NCBI GenBank assembly: GCA_964420925.1
Contig: CAYQVB010000064.1
Span: 1 to 64,000, forward strand
Length of the DNA: 64,000 bases
Direction of reading: 5' to 3'
From: JAJEAD01 sp964420925
Lineage (GTDB): Bacteria > Pseudomonadota > Gammaproteobacteria > HK1
Shown piece by piece: positions 35,242 through 44,483 of this stretch (its first letter is position 1; each line of letters starts with the position of its first letter). The notes beneath the pieces are model-generated. The model was not told the DNA's origin. It saw only the letters and a program-made list of their open reading frames with translations, and did no database searches. A program made the position numbers and the translations under genes.

Positions 35242-36765
35242 TCATCCCGCCGGCAGCTCGCCGAGGCGGGGATAGAGGGATTGAAGCCTGAGGTAGAGGT
35301 CGCGATACACGCCGTAGGCGTCGCGGTAGGCGGGCAAGCGGGAGGGCTCGGGCTCGAAGACGCGATCCGGGCTGACGTAGCGCCCGATCGCGCTCCAGTC
35401 GTCGATTGCCCCCGTGCCCCTGCCGGCAACGAAGGCGGCGCCAAGGCACGAACCCGGGTGGTGCAGGAGGCGCTGGATCGGCTGTTCGAGGACATCCGCG
35501 GTGATCTGGAGCCACAGATCGCTCGCCGCGCCGCCGTCGCACGCGATCACCCGTCGGGGGCCGAGCTCCATCTCGGAGAACACGTCCACGTGATGGCGGA
35601 AACCGTAGGCGACCGCCTCGAGCGCGGCCCGCCAGAGGTGGGGCAGGCCGTGGTGAAGGCCGAGTCCCGCCACGGTGCCCCGGGCGAGGGGGTCGTGGAG
35701 CGGCGTCTTCTCGCCGAGGAAGTAGGGCAGGAGCACGACTCCCCCGGCGCCCGGCGGGATCTCCTCCGCCCGGCGGTCGAGCCGCGCGTGGACCCTCTCT
35801 CCCGCCGCTCGAGCCTCCTCCGACTCCGCGCGGGCGAGGTGGCTGACGATCCAGTTGAGCATGCTGCCGCTCGCGGCCATGCACCCGTTGCTGAAGAAGA
35901 GCCCCGGAACGATGTGGAAGTCGATGAACATGCGCGGGTCGGTCACCGCCTCGCGACAGGAGAGCATGATGTCTCCCGCGCCGCCGAACTTGACCACGAG
36001 GTCGCCGTCCTCCGCGGCGCCGGCCACGAAGGCCGAGGCGATGTGGTCGGCGCAGCCGGCAACGACCGGGGTGCCGGCGGCGAGGCCGGTCTCCGCCGCC
36101 GCCCGCGCCGTCATTTCGCCCGCCACCTCGTGCGAAGCGCGAAGCGGCGGCAGGTGCTCGGGCGTGATGCCTCCCAGGCGAATCAGGTCCTCGTGCAGCC
36201 GGGCTTCGCGCAGATCCATGAAACCCGCCTCCAGCGCCCAGTTCTGCTCCACCGAAGGCGATCCGGTGAGCCGCGCACCGATGTAGTCGTAGGAGCCGAG
36301 CAGCGTCCTGACCCGGGACAGGCACTCCGGCTCGTGCCGGGCGAGCCAGCGCAGCTTGGGCGCCACGCTCTGCTGGTTGATGCTGCCGCCGGTCCGGGCG
36401 AAGAACTCGTCCGGATCGATGGCCTGCTTCACTTCCTCGATTTCCCGGACCGCCCGGGCGTCGTTCTGCTGGATGGAATCGCGCAGCGGCCGGCCTTCCC
36501 CGTCGAGGAGAATGGTGGTGGGGACCATGCCGGTTACGCCCACCGCGGCGATGTCCGATGCGCGGATACCGGCGCTCGCGAGCAGCTCGGGGACGATCGC
36601 GCAGACGTTGGACCACCACCGGGACGGGTCTTCCTCCGCCCAGTTCGGGTGCCGGGACACGAGCTCGCTGGGACGCGAAGCCGTCGCCAGGGTCCCGCCC
36701 TCGGGATCGATCAGGATCCCGATGGTCGAGGTGGTGCCGATGTCGAGCCCGAGAAGCAGGCTCAT
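35242..36765 (-). CDS. FGGY-family carbohydrate kinase
   Basis: A 507-residue sugar kinase of the hexokinase/Hsp70/actin fold. The N-terminal ATPase signature is LLLGLDIGTTSTIGILID; VAGCADHIASAF sits mid-protein, and the C-terminal half has GVVLLPYFLGEKTP and ACDGGAASDLWLQITAD. It resembles xylulo- and erythritol-type kinases more than GlpK, but the sugar cannot be fixed. ATG 36765 overlaps the upstream TGA (ATGA). With BtpA, SDR and dehydrogenase neighbours it probably phosphorylates an intermediate of one catabolic route. Confidence 0.9.
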   Translation of the reverse strand: MSLLLGLDIGTTSTIGILIDPEGGTLATASRPSELVSRHPNWAEEDPSRWWSNVCAIVPELLASAGIRASDIAAVGVTGMVPTTILLDGEGRPLRDSIQQNDARAVREIEEVKQAIDPDEFFARTGGSINQQSVAPKLRWLARHEPECLSRVRTLLGSYDYIGARLTGSPSVEQNWALEAGFMDLREARLHEDLIRLGGITPEHLPPLRASHEVAGEMTARAAAETGLAAGTPVVAGCADHIASAFVAGAAEDGDLVVKFGGAGDIMLSCREAVTDPRMFIDFHIVPGLFFSNGCMAASGSMLNWIVSHLARAESEEARAAGERVHARLDRRAEEIPPGAGGVVLLPYFLGEKTPLHDPLARGTVAGLGLHHGLPHLWRAALEAVAYGFRHHVDVFSEMELGPRRVIACDGGAASDLWLQITADVLEQPIQRLLHHPGSCLGAAFVAGRGTGAIDDWSAIGRYVSPDRVFEPEPSRLPAYRDAYGVYRDLYLRLQSLYPRLGELPAG

Positions 36766-37571
36766 CTCCGGCGCGCCGCCTCGACCCTTTCCATGAAGCG
36801 CTCGACCCGCGATCGCTCGACCGGGTTCCAGGTGTCTCCCCCGACCTTGAAGTGGGTGCCGACGATGCAGCCGTCCGCCACCGCCAGGATCCCGGCGATG
36901 TTGTCGGCGGTGCAGCCGGTGTTCGCGAGCACCGGCGTGTCCCCCACCGCGCGCTTGACCCGCTCCAGGTCGGATTGATCGACCGCCTGCCCGGTCATCG
37001 GTCCGGAGACGAGCACCGCGTCGGCCAGCGACGAGAACACCGCGCTCGCGGCCCGGGATTCGATGGCGCGACGCCCGAGCGGCGCGGCGAACTCGGCGTT
37101 CACGTTGAACAGGAGCTTCAGATCGTCGCGCCCGAGATCGTGGCGCATCCGCACCGCTCTTGCCGCATTGGGCCGCCACAGCCCCATGTCGGAGTCGTAG
37201 ACGCCGGTGAAGATCTCCCGCGCAAAGGCCGCCCCGGTCGCCACCGCGAGCGCGACGGTGGCCACCGGATCCCAGAGATAGTTGACGCCGAAGGGCACCT
37301 GGACTGTCCCCTTGACCGCGCCCACCACCGCCGCCATTGCCGCGAGGCTCTCCGGGGAAGCGTCGAGCAGGTAGGGACGGTCGCCTTCGTTGCCGAACAT
37401 GACGGCATCGACCCCGCCGGCCTGGAGCGCCTCCAGATCACGCCCGACGTAGTCGACGATGGCGGCCATGCCGCCGTCGGCGTCGTAGAGGGGCGCCCCC
37501 GGGAGGGGGGGCAGATGCGCCATTGCGATCACCGGCTTGGCACAGCCGATCACGTCTTCGAGCCAGTTCAT
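36762..37571 (-). CDS. BtpA/SgcQ-family protein
   Basis: A 269-residue TIM-barrel-type protein. It opens with VIAMAHLPPLPGAP and continues with GVDAVMFGNEGDRPYL, VPFGVNYLWDPVA and VLANTGCTADNIAGILAVAD, which are BtpA/SgcQ family blocks. BtpA was named for photosystem I biogenesis in cyanobacteria, but in heterotrophs such genes sit in sugar catabolic operons (e.g. sgc) with a likely aldolase or epimerase role. Here it is coupled to the FGGY kinase by an ATGA overlap. Confidence 0.88.
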   Translation of the reverse strand: MNWLEDVIGCAKPVIAMAHLPPLPGAPLYDADGGMAAIVDYVGRDLEALQAGGVDAVMFGNEGDRPYLLDASPESLAAMAAVVGAVKGTVQVPFGVNYLWDPVATVALAVATGAAFAREIFTGVYDSDMGLWRPNAARAVRMRHDLGRDDLKLLFNVNAEFAAPLGRRAIESRAASAVFSSLADAVLVSGPMTGQAVDQSDLERVKRAVGDTPVLANTGCTADNIAGILAVADGCIVGTHFKVGGDTWNPVERSRVERFMERVEAARRR

Positions 37572-37592
37572 CTCTTCGCCCTCTCGCGCGAT

Positions 37593-38375
37593 TCAGTCCA
37601 TGAGCACGCCGCCGCTCGCGTTGATCGACTCCCCGGTCAGGAAGCGCGACAGATCGCTCGCGAGGAAGACGGCAATCTCGGCGATGTCCTCCGCTTCCTC
37701 GATGCGCCCCAGCGGCGTGGCGGAGACGTACTCTTCGCGCACCGCCTCCGGTGACATCCCGCGCAGCTCACCCTCCCAGACGATCTCCCGTTCCTGCATC
37801 GAGGTGCGCACGAAGCCGGGACAGATCGTGTTCACGCGAATGCCATGCTCCCCGACCTCCTTCGCCAGGGACTGGGTGAACCCGACCACCGCAAACTTGC
37901 TCGCGGCGTAGTGGGCGAGGAACGGAGCGCCGATCTTTCCCGCGAGGGACGCAGTGTTGACGATCGCGCCCTCGGTGCCCGACGCGAGGAAGCGGCGCAC
38001 CGCCTCGCGGTTGGTGAGAAACACGCCCTTGGCGTTGACCGCCATGTTGGCGTCCCACTCTTCCTCGCTCAAGGCGACCACCCGGTTCATCGTCGAGATC
38101 CCGGCGTTCGCGGCGATCAGGTCCAGGCCCTGCATCCAGTCGAGCGCCGCGTCGAAGACCCGCTCCGTTTCGACGCCGTCGGTGACATCGAGCCGGAACG
38201 CGCGCGCGCGGTCCCCGTGCTCCCCCGCCGCGGCCTCCGCGGCTGCGAGGTCCAGATCGGTGACCGCCACTTGCGCCCCTTCACGGACGAAGGCCCGCAC
38301 GATGGCGAGACCGATGCCCCGGCCGCCGCCGGTCACCAGGGCCTTTCGCCCTCCCAACAGCTCATGTCCCGCCAT
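37593..38375 (-). CDS. Short-chain dehydrogenase/reductase
   Basis: A 260-residue SDR. It has the cofactor loop ALVTGGGRGIGLAIV, Asp after the second strand (favouring NAD), AANAG in NAG-motif position, and the catalytic Ser (NTASLAGKIG), Tyr and Lys (HYAASKFAVVGF). The C-terminal FLTGESINASGGVLMD is typical. It starts the six-gene minus-strand operon running to 32389. It likely oxidises a sugar alcohol or sugar acid that the kinase then phosphorylates. Confidence 0.92.
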   Translation of the reverse strand: MAGHELLGGRKALVTGGGRGIGLAIVRAFVREGAQVAVTDLDLAAAEAAAGEHGDRARAFRLDVTDGVETERVFDAALDWMQGLDLIAANAGISTMNRVVALSEEEWDANMAVNAKGVFLTNREAVRRFLASGTEGAIVNTASLAGKIGAPFLAHYAASKFAVVGFTQSLAKEVGEHGIRVNTICPGFVRTSMQEREIVWEGELRGMSPEAVREEYVSATPLGRIEEAEDIAEIAVFLASDLSRFLTGESINASGGVLMD

Positions 38376-38465
38376 GCTCGCTCCCGCGCCTCATCCATTC
38401 GGACCCCGATTGTCACCGCAACCCGGGCGCAAGATCTAAGCGCCCCGTCCCGCGGACGATGCGGC

Positions 38466-39656
38466 TCAGGCCCAGCAGTGCTGGAAGAGGCGGCGCAGCC
38501 AGGTCTCGCAGAGGGCGACCTGGTCGAGCTCGATGTACTCGTTCGCCTTGTGGGCGACCGCGATACTGCCGGGTCCGCAGACGACCGCGGGCATCCCGCT
38601 CTCCTGGAAGAGGCCGCCCTCGGTGCCGAAGCTCACCTTGCCGGTGGCGTTGGCGCCGGTGAGGGCCTTGGCGAGCTGCACGACTTCGGAATCCTCGTCG
38701 ACATTGAGCGCCGGAATCGCCGAAAGCAGCTCGTAGCGGAACCCGGTCGCAGGATCCACCCGCTGCATCTCGGGCTCGATGTGCTCGCGCACGTGGCGCT
38801 CGAAGGTCTCGAACATCGGTCGCGCGTCGTCGTCGGGAAGCTGCCGGAACTCGAAGTCGAAGTGGCAGTCCCGCGGCACGATGTTGAGCTGAGTACCGCC
38901 GGCGACGAGGCCGGTGTGCACGGTGGTGTAGGGCGGAACGAGCGCCTCGTCGAAGGGACCCTCGTCGCGGTGCTGCCTCGCCATGCCCTTGAGGTAGGCG
39001 ATCGCTTCCGCCGCCGCCTCCACCGCGTTGACTCCGAGGTGAGCCATGCCCGAGTGCGCCTCCAGCCCACCGACGTGAGCGCGGTAGCTCAGCTTCCCCT
39101 TGTGGGCGCGCACCACCTGCATCTCGGTGGGCTCGCCCACGAACACCGCGCGGGGCTTCACTTCGCGATCGCGCAGGACGTCAATGAGGCTGCGCACGCC
39201 GAGGCAGCCGACCTCCTCGTCGTAGGAGAAGACCATGTGCAGCGGGATCGCGATCTCGCGGGCAAGGAACTCCGGCGCGAGGGCGAGGCACACCGCGATG
39301 AAGCTCTTCATGTCGGAGGTGCCCCGGCCGTAGAGGCGGCCGTCGCGTTCCCGCACCTCGAAGGGGTCGCTGTCCCAGGGCTGGCCCTCGACCGGCACCA
39401 CGTCGGTGTGCCCCGAGAGCGCGATACCGGATCGATCCGCCGGACCGAGCGTGGCATAGAGGTTGGCCTTTCCGTGCCCCTCGTCGTAGACGAGCTCGGA
39501 GGCGACGCCGAGATCCTCGAGATACCCGGCGACGAACTCGATGAGCGCGAGGTTCGAGCGTTCGCTCACGGTGTCGAACGCGATCAACCGGCGGATCAGA
39601 TCGAGCGTCGCGACCCCCGGCTGCTGGCCCGGTTCGAGTGTCAATGCGTGCGCCAT
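38466..39656 (-). CDS. argE: ArgE-family acetylornithine deacetylase-like peptidase
   Basis: A 396-residue M20 metallopeptidase. The di-zinc ligands are in IALSGHTDVVPVEG (His, Asp), GRGTSDMKSF (bridging Asp) and VFSYDEEVGCLG (Glu-Glu), with the distal His in AVAHKANEYIEL. The opening DLIRRLIAFDTVSERSN fits acetylornithine deacetylase, which yields ornithine from N-acetylornithine. Other N-acyl amino acid substrates are possible because the gene is next to a catabolic cluster rather than arg genes. ATG 39656 has GGAGGCGG upstream. Confidence 0.85.
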   Translation of the reverse strand: MAHALTLEPGQQPGVATLDLIRRLIAFDTVSERSNLALIEFVAGYLEDLGVASELVYDEGHGKANLYATLGPADRSGIALSGHTDVVPVEGQPWDSDPFEVRERDGRLYGRGTSDMKSFIAVCLALAPEFLAREIAIPLHMVFSYDEEVGCLGVRSLIDVLRDREVKPRAVFVGEPTEMQVVRAHKGKLSYRAHVGGLEAHSGMAHLGVNAVEAAAEAIAYLKGMARQHRDEGPFDEALVPPYTTVHTGLVAGGTQLNIVPRDCHFDFEFRQLPDDDARPMFETFERHVREHIEPEMQRVDPATGFRYELLSAIPALNVDEDSEVVQLAKALTGANATGKVSFGTEGGLFQESGMPAVVCGPGSIAVAHKANEYIELDQVALCETWLRRLFQHCWA

Positions 39657-39736
39657 GTGTGGTTCCGCCTCCCGCCCCACGGGGCTCCTGCCTGCGGCGG
39701 ATGCTAACAAAATCACTTTGGAATAGAGTAGAAGAC

Positions 39737-40630
39737 ATGCGGAAGCTCGCCAAAGCACAGATTGACCAGTTCTGGGAGAACGGATTCATCGTCGTCGAGC
39801 ACGTCATCAACAACGACGTCGTCAACGAGCTGAACGTCCAGTATGACGAGTGGCTCGAAGAAAGCCGCTCCCACTCCGAAAACTATGGTACGACGATCGA
39901 TGGCAAGAGACGCTTCGACCTGGATCCTGCTCACAGCGCCGAGGATCCCCAATTTCGTCGAGTAGCGAATCCGGCCGAAATTTCGGAGATCTACTACCAG
40001 GTGGTCATGGATTCCTGCATTCCGGACATGGTCGCCCAGCTAATCGGTCCCTCCATTCGCCTGCATCACTGCAAGATCATTTCCAAGTCGCCCCGAGGCG
40101 ATCTCAGCGTGGACTGGCACCAGGATGGAGCCTACGACCCGCACACCAACACCAACATGCTCGCGGCAGGCCTCCTGCTGACGGACGTAGTACAAGAGAC
40201 GGACAACGCTCCGGGACAAGGTCCGCTCAAGATAGTTCCCGGATCGCATCGTACCCGCCTGAGCCTGTACCAGAATGACGAATACACCGGAGTGATAGAC
40301 CCCGCCCTCATACCCGAGTTCGAGGGCAGGGCGGTACCGGTACTGGGTCGCGCCGGAACCGTCAGCTTCCACCACTGTCTCGCGGTGCATGCATCATCGC
40401 CAAACGAGACCGAGCGACCGCGAAATGTTCTCTATGCGGAGTACCTGGCGGCCGACAACTTTCCTCTTACCGAGCCAGCAACCCCCAGCAAGATGTACCG
40501 CATGATGGTGCGCGGTGAAGATACACGCTTTGCGAGGCTGGAGGAGGCGGTTATCGAGATGCCCGGCACCTACGAGGAAGATTCCTTCTTCTCCCTGCAG
40601 GAGAAAACGAGGAAGCGAGATGACAACTGA
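39737..40630 (+). CDS. PhyH-type Fe(II)/2-oxoglutarate dioxygenase
   Basis: A 297-residue phytanoyl-CoA dioxygenase-family protein. The iron triad is visible: His128 and Asp130 in VDWHQDGAYD and His218 in LAVHASSPN; an Arg about ten residues later (RPRN) would bind 2-oxoglutarate. The PhyH hallmark KIVPGSHR follows the first motif. It probably hydroxylates a small molecule, and hydroxylation next to an amine or guanidine would make it hydrolysable by the ureohydrolase 55 bp downstream. GC is lower than in flanking genes (long runs such as ACAAAATCACTTTGGAATAG), hinting at separate origin. Confidence 0.85.
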   Translation: MRKLAKAQIDQFWENGFIVVEHVINNDVVNELNVQYDEWLEESRSHSENYGTTIDGKRRFDLDPAHSAEDPQFRRVANPAEISEIYYQVVMDSCIPDMVAQLIGPSIRLHHCKIISKSPRGDLSVDWHQDGAYDPHTNTNMLAAGLLLTDVVQETDNAPGQGPLKIVPGSHRTRLSLYQNDEYTGVIDPALIPEFEGRAVPVLGRAGTVSFHHCLAVHASSPNETERPRNVLYAEYLAADNFPLTEPATPSKMYRMMVRGEDTRFARLEEAVIEMPGTYEEDSFFSLQEKTRKRDDN

Positions 40631-40685
40631 CGGGTCCGGCAGCCGCACCAGAGCGAAAGCGAGCCACGGATAGAGAGAGCACCTC

Positions 40686-41666
40686 ATGCGCGCAGAGTAT
40701 GAGCGACACCACCCGGTCACCGGGAATGCGTACGTTCCCATGGAAACCGCTAGATTCACGGAGATCCCCACCTTCCTGCGCACTCCCCTGGCTCATGGCC
40801 TGCAGGGTCTCGACATCGCGCTGGTCGGTCTGCCCTACGATGGTGCCGTCTCCAACCGGCCGGGGGCACGCCACGGCCCCCGCGGAGTGCGGGATCAGTC
40901 GAGCATGGCGCGATCGACGCACCACGTTACGAAAGTGAATCCTTTCGAATTGTGCAGCATCGCGGACGTGGGAGATGTTCCGCTGACCCGCAGCATGGAC
41001 GTCATGGACACGATTGCGGAGATCGAGAACTTCTATCGTCGTCTTTCGGAAGCAGGAGTGGCAGCACTGACGGTAGGTGGCGATCATTCGATCACCTATC
41101 CAATCCTGAAGGGCATGGCACCCTCAGCACCGCTGGCGTTGATCCATATCGATGCACACATGGATTGTTGGGATGTCTACATGGGCTCGAAGTATCACCA
41201 CGGCTCTCAGGTGCGTCGCTCGATCGAGGCCGGTCACGTGGCCCCGGACCGCACGGTGATGGTCGGGATACGCGGACCGCAAAATACGCCGGAAGGTTGG
41301 GATTTTGTCCGCCAGAACGGAGTCCGGGTCATCTATATCGAAGAATTCGTCGAATTGGGTGTATCGGGAACCGTTTGCGAGATTCTACGGATCGTCGGCG
41401 ACTCCCCAGCGTATGTCTCCTTTGATGTTGACGCTCTCGATCCGGTGTACGCTCCAGGCACGGGCACGCCGGAGATTGGTGGACTGACGACAAGGGAAGC
41501 CGCCGGCATGTTGCGTGGCTTGCGGGGAGTCGATTTGGTGGGGGCCGAAATCACGGAAGTCGCGCCATTGCTCGATCAGACGGGCGGCACCGCGCTGGTA
41601 GGAGCATCATTGATGTTCGAGTTGCTGTGCCATCTTGCGGAATCCGTCACTGCACGCCGTGGATGA
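40686..41666 (+). CDS. Ureohydrolase (agmatinase/guanidino-acid hydrolase family)
   Basis: A 326-residue arginase-superfamily enzyme with the complete two-metal set: His134 (VGGDHS), Asp156, His158 and Asp160 (IDAHMD), and Asp247 and Asp249 (SFDVDALDP). It carries the SpeB-like opening VGLPYDGAVSNRPGARHGP. Such enzymes hydrolyse guanidino groups to urea plus an amine; members include agmatinase, guanidinobutyrase, guanidinopropionase and guanidine hydrolase. The cluster does not identify which. Codon use again is more AT-rich than in the genes around it. Confidence 0.9.
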   Translation: MRAEYERHHPVTGNAYVPMETARFTEIPTFLRTPLAHGLQGLDIALVGLPYDGAVSNRPGARHGPRGVRDQSSMARSTHHVTKVNPFELCSIADVGDVPLTRSMDVMDTIAEIENFYRRLSEAGVAALTVGGDHSITYPILKGMAPSAPLALIHIDAHMDCWDVYMGSKYHHGSQVRRSIEAGHVAPDRTVMVGIRGPQNTPEGWDFVRQNGVRVIYIEEFVELGVSGTVCEILRIVGDSPAYVSFDVDALDPVYAPGTGTPEIGGLTTREAAGMLRGLRGVDLVGAEITEVAPLLDQTGGTALVGASLMFELLCHLAESVTARRG

Positions 41667-41789
41667 AGAGCCATGGCCGTGGGCGACCGATTCCGAGTTG
41701 CGCCGCGTGCGCGGGCTCGATGGTCCACGAATCGTCATGATCGTTTATCTTTCGCGTCTGTCTTCGGCTGACCAGGAGCGATTGTCGTC

Positions 41790-43064
41790 ATGGAGAACTC
41801 CCGAGAGAGCGAGCAGGGTGCGGTAGGTTTCAGGTCCACGTCGGAGCAACGCCGAGCGGTGCTGGGCGAGGAGAGCAGGTTCCGGCCCTTCCCCCTCGAC
41901 GAGTACGAGGCGCGCTGGGATCGCGTCTACGCGCACATGAAAGCCGAAGGGCACGAGACGGCGGTGGTCTGGGGCAAGACCTCCGGCGTGTACGAGCGGG
42001 CGGGCGACGTTCTCTACCTGACGAACTTCTTCTCCACCCACTCGGGACAGGAACCCGATACCGTGCTCTGGAACGGCCGCTCGTACTGCGCGGTCATTCT
42101 CCGCGCCGGTGAAACCCCGGAGCTGATCTCGGACGAGGCCGAGGCACGCTTCGAGACAATCGCCACGGACCGCTTTCAGGGCCTCTACGACCCCATCGGA
42201 GGCGTTGCCGACACGTTGAAGGCAGGGGGGGTCTCAGGAAGGGTGGCCATGGTCAACACCGACTGCCTGCCCATGAAGTACTGGGAACAATTGAAGGCCC
42301 GGACTCCGGAAGTCGAATGGGTGCCCGCGGACGACCTCATCCGCGACGTGCGCCGGATCAAGAGCCCCCGCGAGCTCGACCTGTTCCGGGAGGCGGGTGA
42401 TCTGGTCACCCGCGCCGAGATAAAGATGATGGAGGCTCTGATCGCCGGGAAGACGGAAGCCGCCGCCGCGGCCGCCGCGGGAGCGATCCTCCTCGAGGGC
42501 GGCGGTGCGTGGCATCGCATTGCGATTTCCCACGGCGACACCAGCCAGTACCTCGAAAGCGATCCCCTGACGGGGTTCTCGACCGTCGCCCCCCGGCCCG
42601 GCGACATCGTGCACGGGTTCATCTACGGGCCGATTCTCAAGGGCTATTGGCTGGACCCGGGGCGCACCGCGGTCTGCGGAGGCACGCCAAGCGCGGCCCA
42701 GAAGCGTCTCGTGGAAAGCCTCGTCGACACGATGCGCAGCCTCATGGACGCGATCAAGCCGGGGGCCAGGGTAAAGGCCGTCGGAGAGCTGGGCGACCGG
42801 CTCTCCGAGGAGACGGGCTACTACTCCGAGGCCTTGAAGACGAACTGGCCCTACTACGGCCACAGCAACGGCTGCATGTGGGAGGCGCCCTACATCGAGC
42901 CGCGCCTGTGCGGCGACGACGATATCTTCGAGGAGAACATGGTCGCCAGCGTCGAGGCATTCTTCACCGACGAGGAAGCCGGCACGGCGACGTTCGAGAC
43001 GAACTTCATCGTCACTGCGGACGGCGTGGACGAGATCACTCCGGTTCCCCACCTGTTCTGGTAG
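41790..43064 (+). CDS. Creatinase/M24-family protein with altered metal site
   Basis: A 424-residue pita-bread fold protein. The second metal Asp (KGYWLDPGRTAVCG), a His (YYGHSNGCMWEAPYI) and two Glu (MVASVEAFF and FETNFIV) are present, but the position of the first metal Asp (normally ID-x-G) is in HGFIYGPIL and lacks Asp. Creatinase, a metal-free M24 relative, also lacks it, so this is more likely a hydrolase of a creatine-like or other C-N compound than a Xaa-Pro aminopeptidase. An AGGAG lies 11 nt before ATG. It is sited between the ureohydrolase and the transporter genes. Confidence 0.75.
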   Translation: MENSRESEQGAVGFRSTSEQRRAVLGEESRFRPFPLDEYEARWDRVYAHMKAEGHETAVVWGKTSGVYERAGDVLYLTNFFSTHSGQEPDTVLWNGRSYCAVILRAGETPELISDEAEARFETIATDRFQGLYDPIGGVADTLKAGGVSGRVAMVNTDCLPMKYWEQLKARTPEVEWVPADDLIRDVRRIKSPRELDLFREAGDLVTRAEIKMMEALIAGKTEAAAAAAAGAILLEGGGAWHRIAISHGDTSQYLESDPLTGFSTVAPRPGDIVHGFIYGPILKGYWLDPGRTAVCGGTPSAAQKRLVESLVDTMRSLMDAIKPGARVKAVGELGDRLSEETGYYSEALKTNWPYYGHSNGCMWEAPYIEPRLCGDDDIFEENMVASVEAFFTDEEAGTATFETNFIVTADGVDEITPVPHLFW

Positions 43065-43185
43065 TGGCGGAACCGAATCGAAGGCGAAGAGTCTTGCACG
43101 ACGATACCCCGCAACGTCCTCGAGATGAGGACGTCGGATCCGACTCACTCGTGATTGCGGACACTGAGACAAGGAGACACGAGCC

Positions 43186-44412
43186 ATGAAAGACCAGTCA
43201 GAACTCAAGGGATTCGGATTACTCGCCATCGCGACCGTGGTGGCGATCGGAGCCATGGCCTCGACCTTCAACGCCTCCGCGGAAGCCGTGCGCGTCGGGG
43301 CGCCCATCCCGCTCACCGGTCCTTACTCGAGCGACGGTGTGGCGATGGAAAAGGGGTTGAAGCTCGCCATCGAAGAGCTGAACGCCGGCGGCGGCCTGCT
43401 CGGCGAGCAACTGGAGCTGTATGTCTTCGATATCGGTGATCTGACGCCGGACAAGCTGCAGGCCGCCGCCACCAGCCTGGTGGAGAAGGAGCAGGTCGAC
43501 GTGCTCATCAACGGGTATGGCGGCATGGGACCGGACATTCCCGCTTTCTGTCCCTACGACTTGCCCTACATCCACAATGACGCGACCTCCAACGTGGTGG
43601 AGCTCCGCTCCCGCATGAATTGCACCAACATTTTCATGGGATCCGATCTGGACGTGAACTACGGAAAGATCACCTTCGGCCAGCTCATGGCGCTCGATCA
43701 CGAGTACCCGAACCAGAAGATCGCCGTCATCCACGGTCCCTACGACTGGGAGCTGAACAATACCGCGGGAGCGCGCGAGGCCGCCGAAGCGGCCGGCTGG
43801 GAAGTCGTGATGAACGAGGAGGTCCCCTACGAGACCAAGCAGTGGAGCGGAATCATCAGCAAGCTGCGCGACGCCGATCCTTCGCTCATCTACTTCGAGG
43901 TGCTGGACCCGGCCGCGGTGAACACGTTCACCGATCAGTTCCTGACCAACCCGCCCCGGAACGCCCTGCTCTACGCCGGGTACACCGTCAGCGTGCCGGC
44001 GTTCGGTGAGATCGTGCGTCTCGGCAAGGCGGACGGAGTCCTCGGCATGACCCTGTCCGCCCATCGTCCGAACGACAGAGGCGAAGCGTTCAAGGCAGCC
44101 TGGGAGGGAATGTACGGAGAAGCACCGCCCTTCTCCATCGCCGCGCAGATCTACGACGAGCTGATGATGTGGGTCGCCAGCGTGGAGCGGGCCGCATCGG
44201 TCAAGGACCACGATGCCATCAGGGAGAACCTCCTGGGGACGGCATACGAGGGAATCACCGGGACCTTCCGTTTCAATGACGACCACTTCGTCAACGCCGC
44301 AGACGATACCGTTCCGGCCCATCTCCTGCAGGTGCAGAGCTCCGAGATCAAGCAGCTCATGATTGGCACCAAGATGGAAACGAGCTTTGTAACCCCGCCC
44401 TGGATGATGTAG
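43186..44412 (+). CDS. Branched-chain-type ABC solute-binding protein
   Basis: A 408-residue periplasmic protein of the LivK/UrtA/AmiC class. A signal peptide (GLLAIATVVAIGAMAS then Ala-Ser-Ala-Glu) precedes VRVGAPIPLTGPYSSDGVAM, the usual ligand-lobe opening. It carries an unusually acidic ligand lobe and two Cys (about residues 125 and 146). It begins the five-gene transporter operon; GGAGA is 10 nt before ATG. Urea, amide and branched-chain amino acid receptors share this fold. Confidence 0.88.
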   Translation: MKDQSELKGFGLLAIATVVAIGAMASTFNASAEAVRVGAPIPLTGPYSSDGVAMEKGLKLAIEELNAGGGLLGEQLELYVFDIGDLTPDKLQAAATSLVEKEQVDVLINGYGGMGPDIPAFCPYDLPYIHNDATSNVVELRSRMNCTNIFMGSDLDVNYGKITFGQLMALDHEYPNQKIAVIHGPYDWELNNTAGAREAAEAAGWEVVMNEEVPYETKQWSGIISKLRDADPSLIYFEVLDPAAVNTFTDQFLTNPPRNALLYAGYTVSVPAFGEIVRLGKADGVLGMTLSAHRPNDRGEAFKAAWEGMYGEAPPFSIAAQIYDELMMWVASVERAASVKDHDAIRENLLGTAYEGITGTFRFNDDHFVNAADDTVPAHLLQVQSSEIKQLMIGTKMETSFVTPPWMM

Positions 44413-44483
44413 AGCGCCGCGGGCATCGGGATGTCGGTTGCCGGAGCCAGCCGCCAGATTTCACCGATTCGCGAAGCGAGGCC

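Noticed and set aside
35281..36978. 565-residue plus-strand open frame opposite the FGGY kinase
   Set aside because: No motif, His/Arg/Gly-rich; kinase motifs on the other strand are complete.
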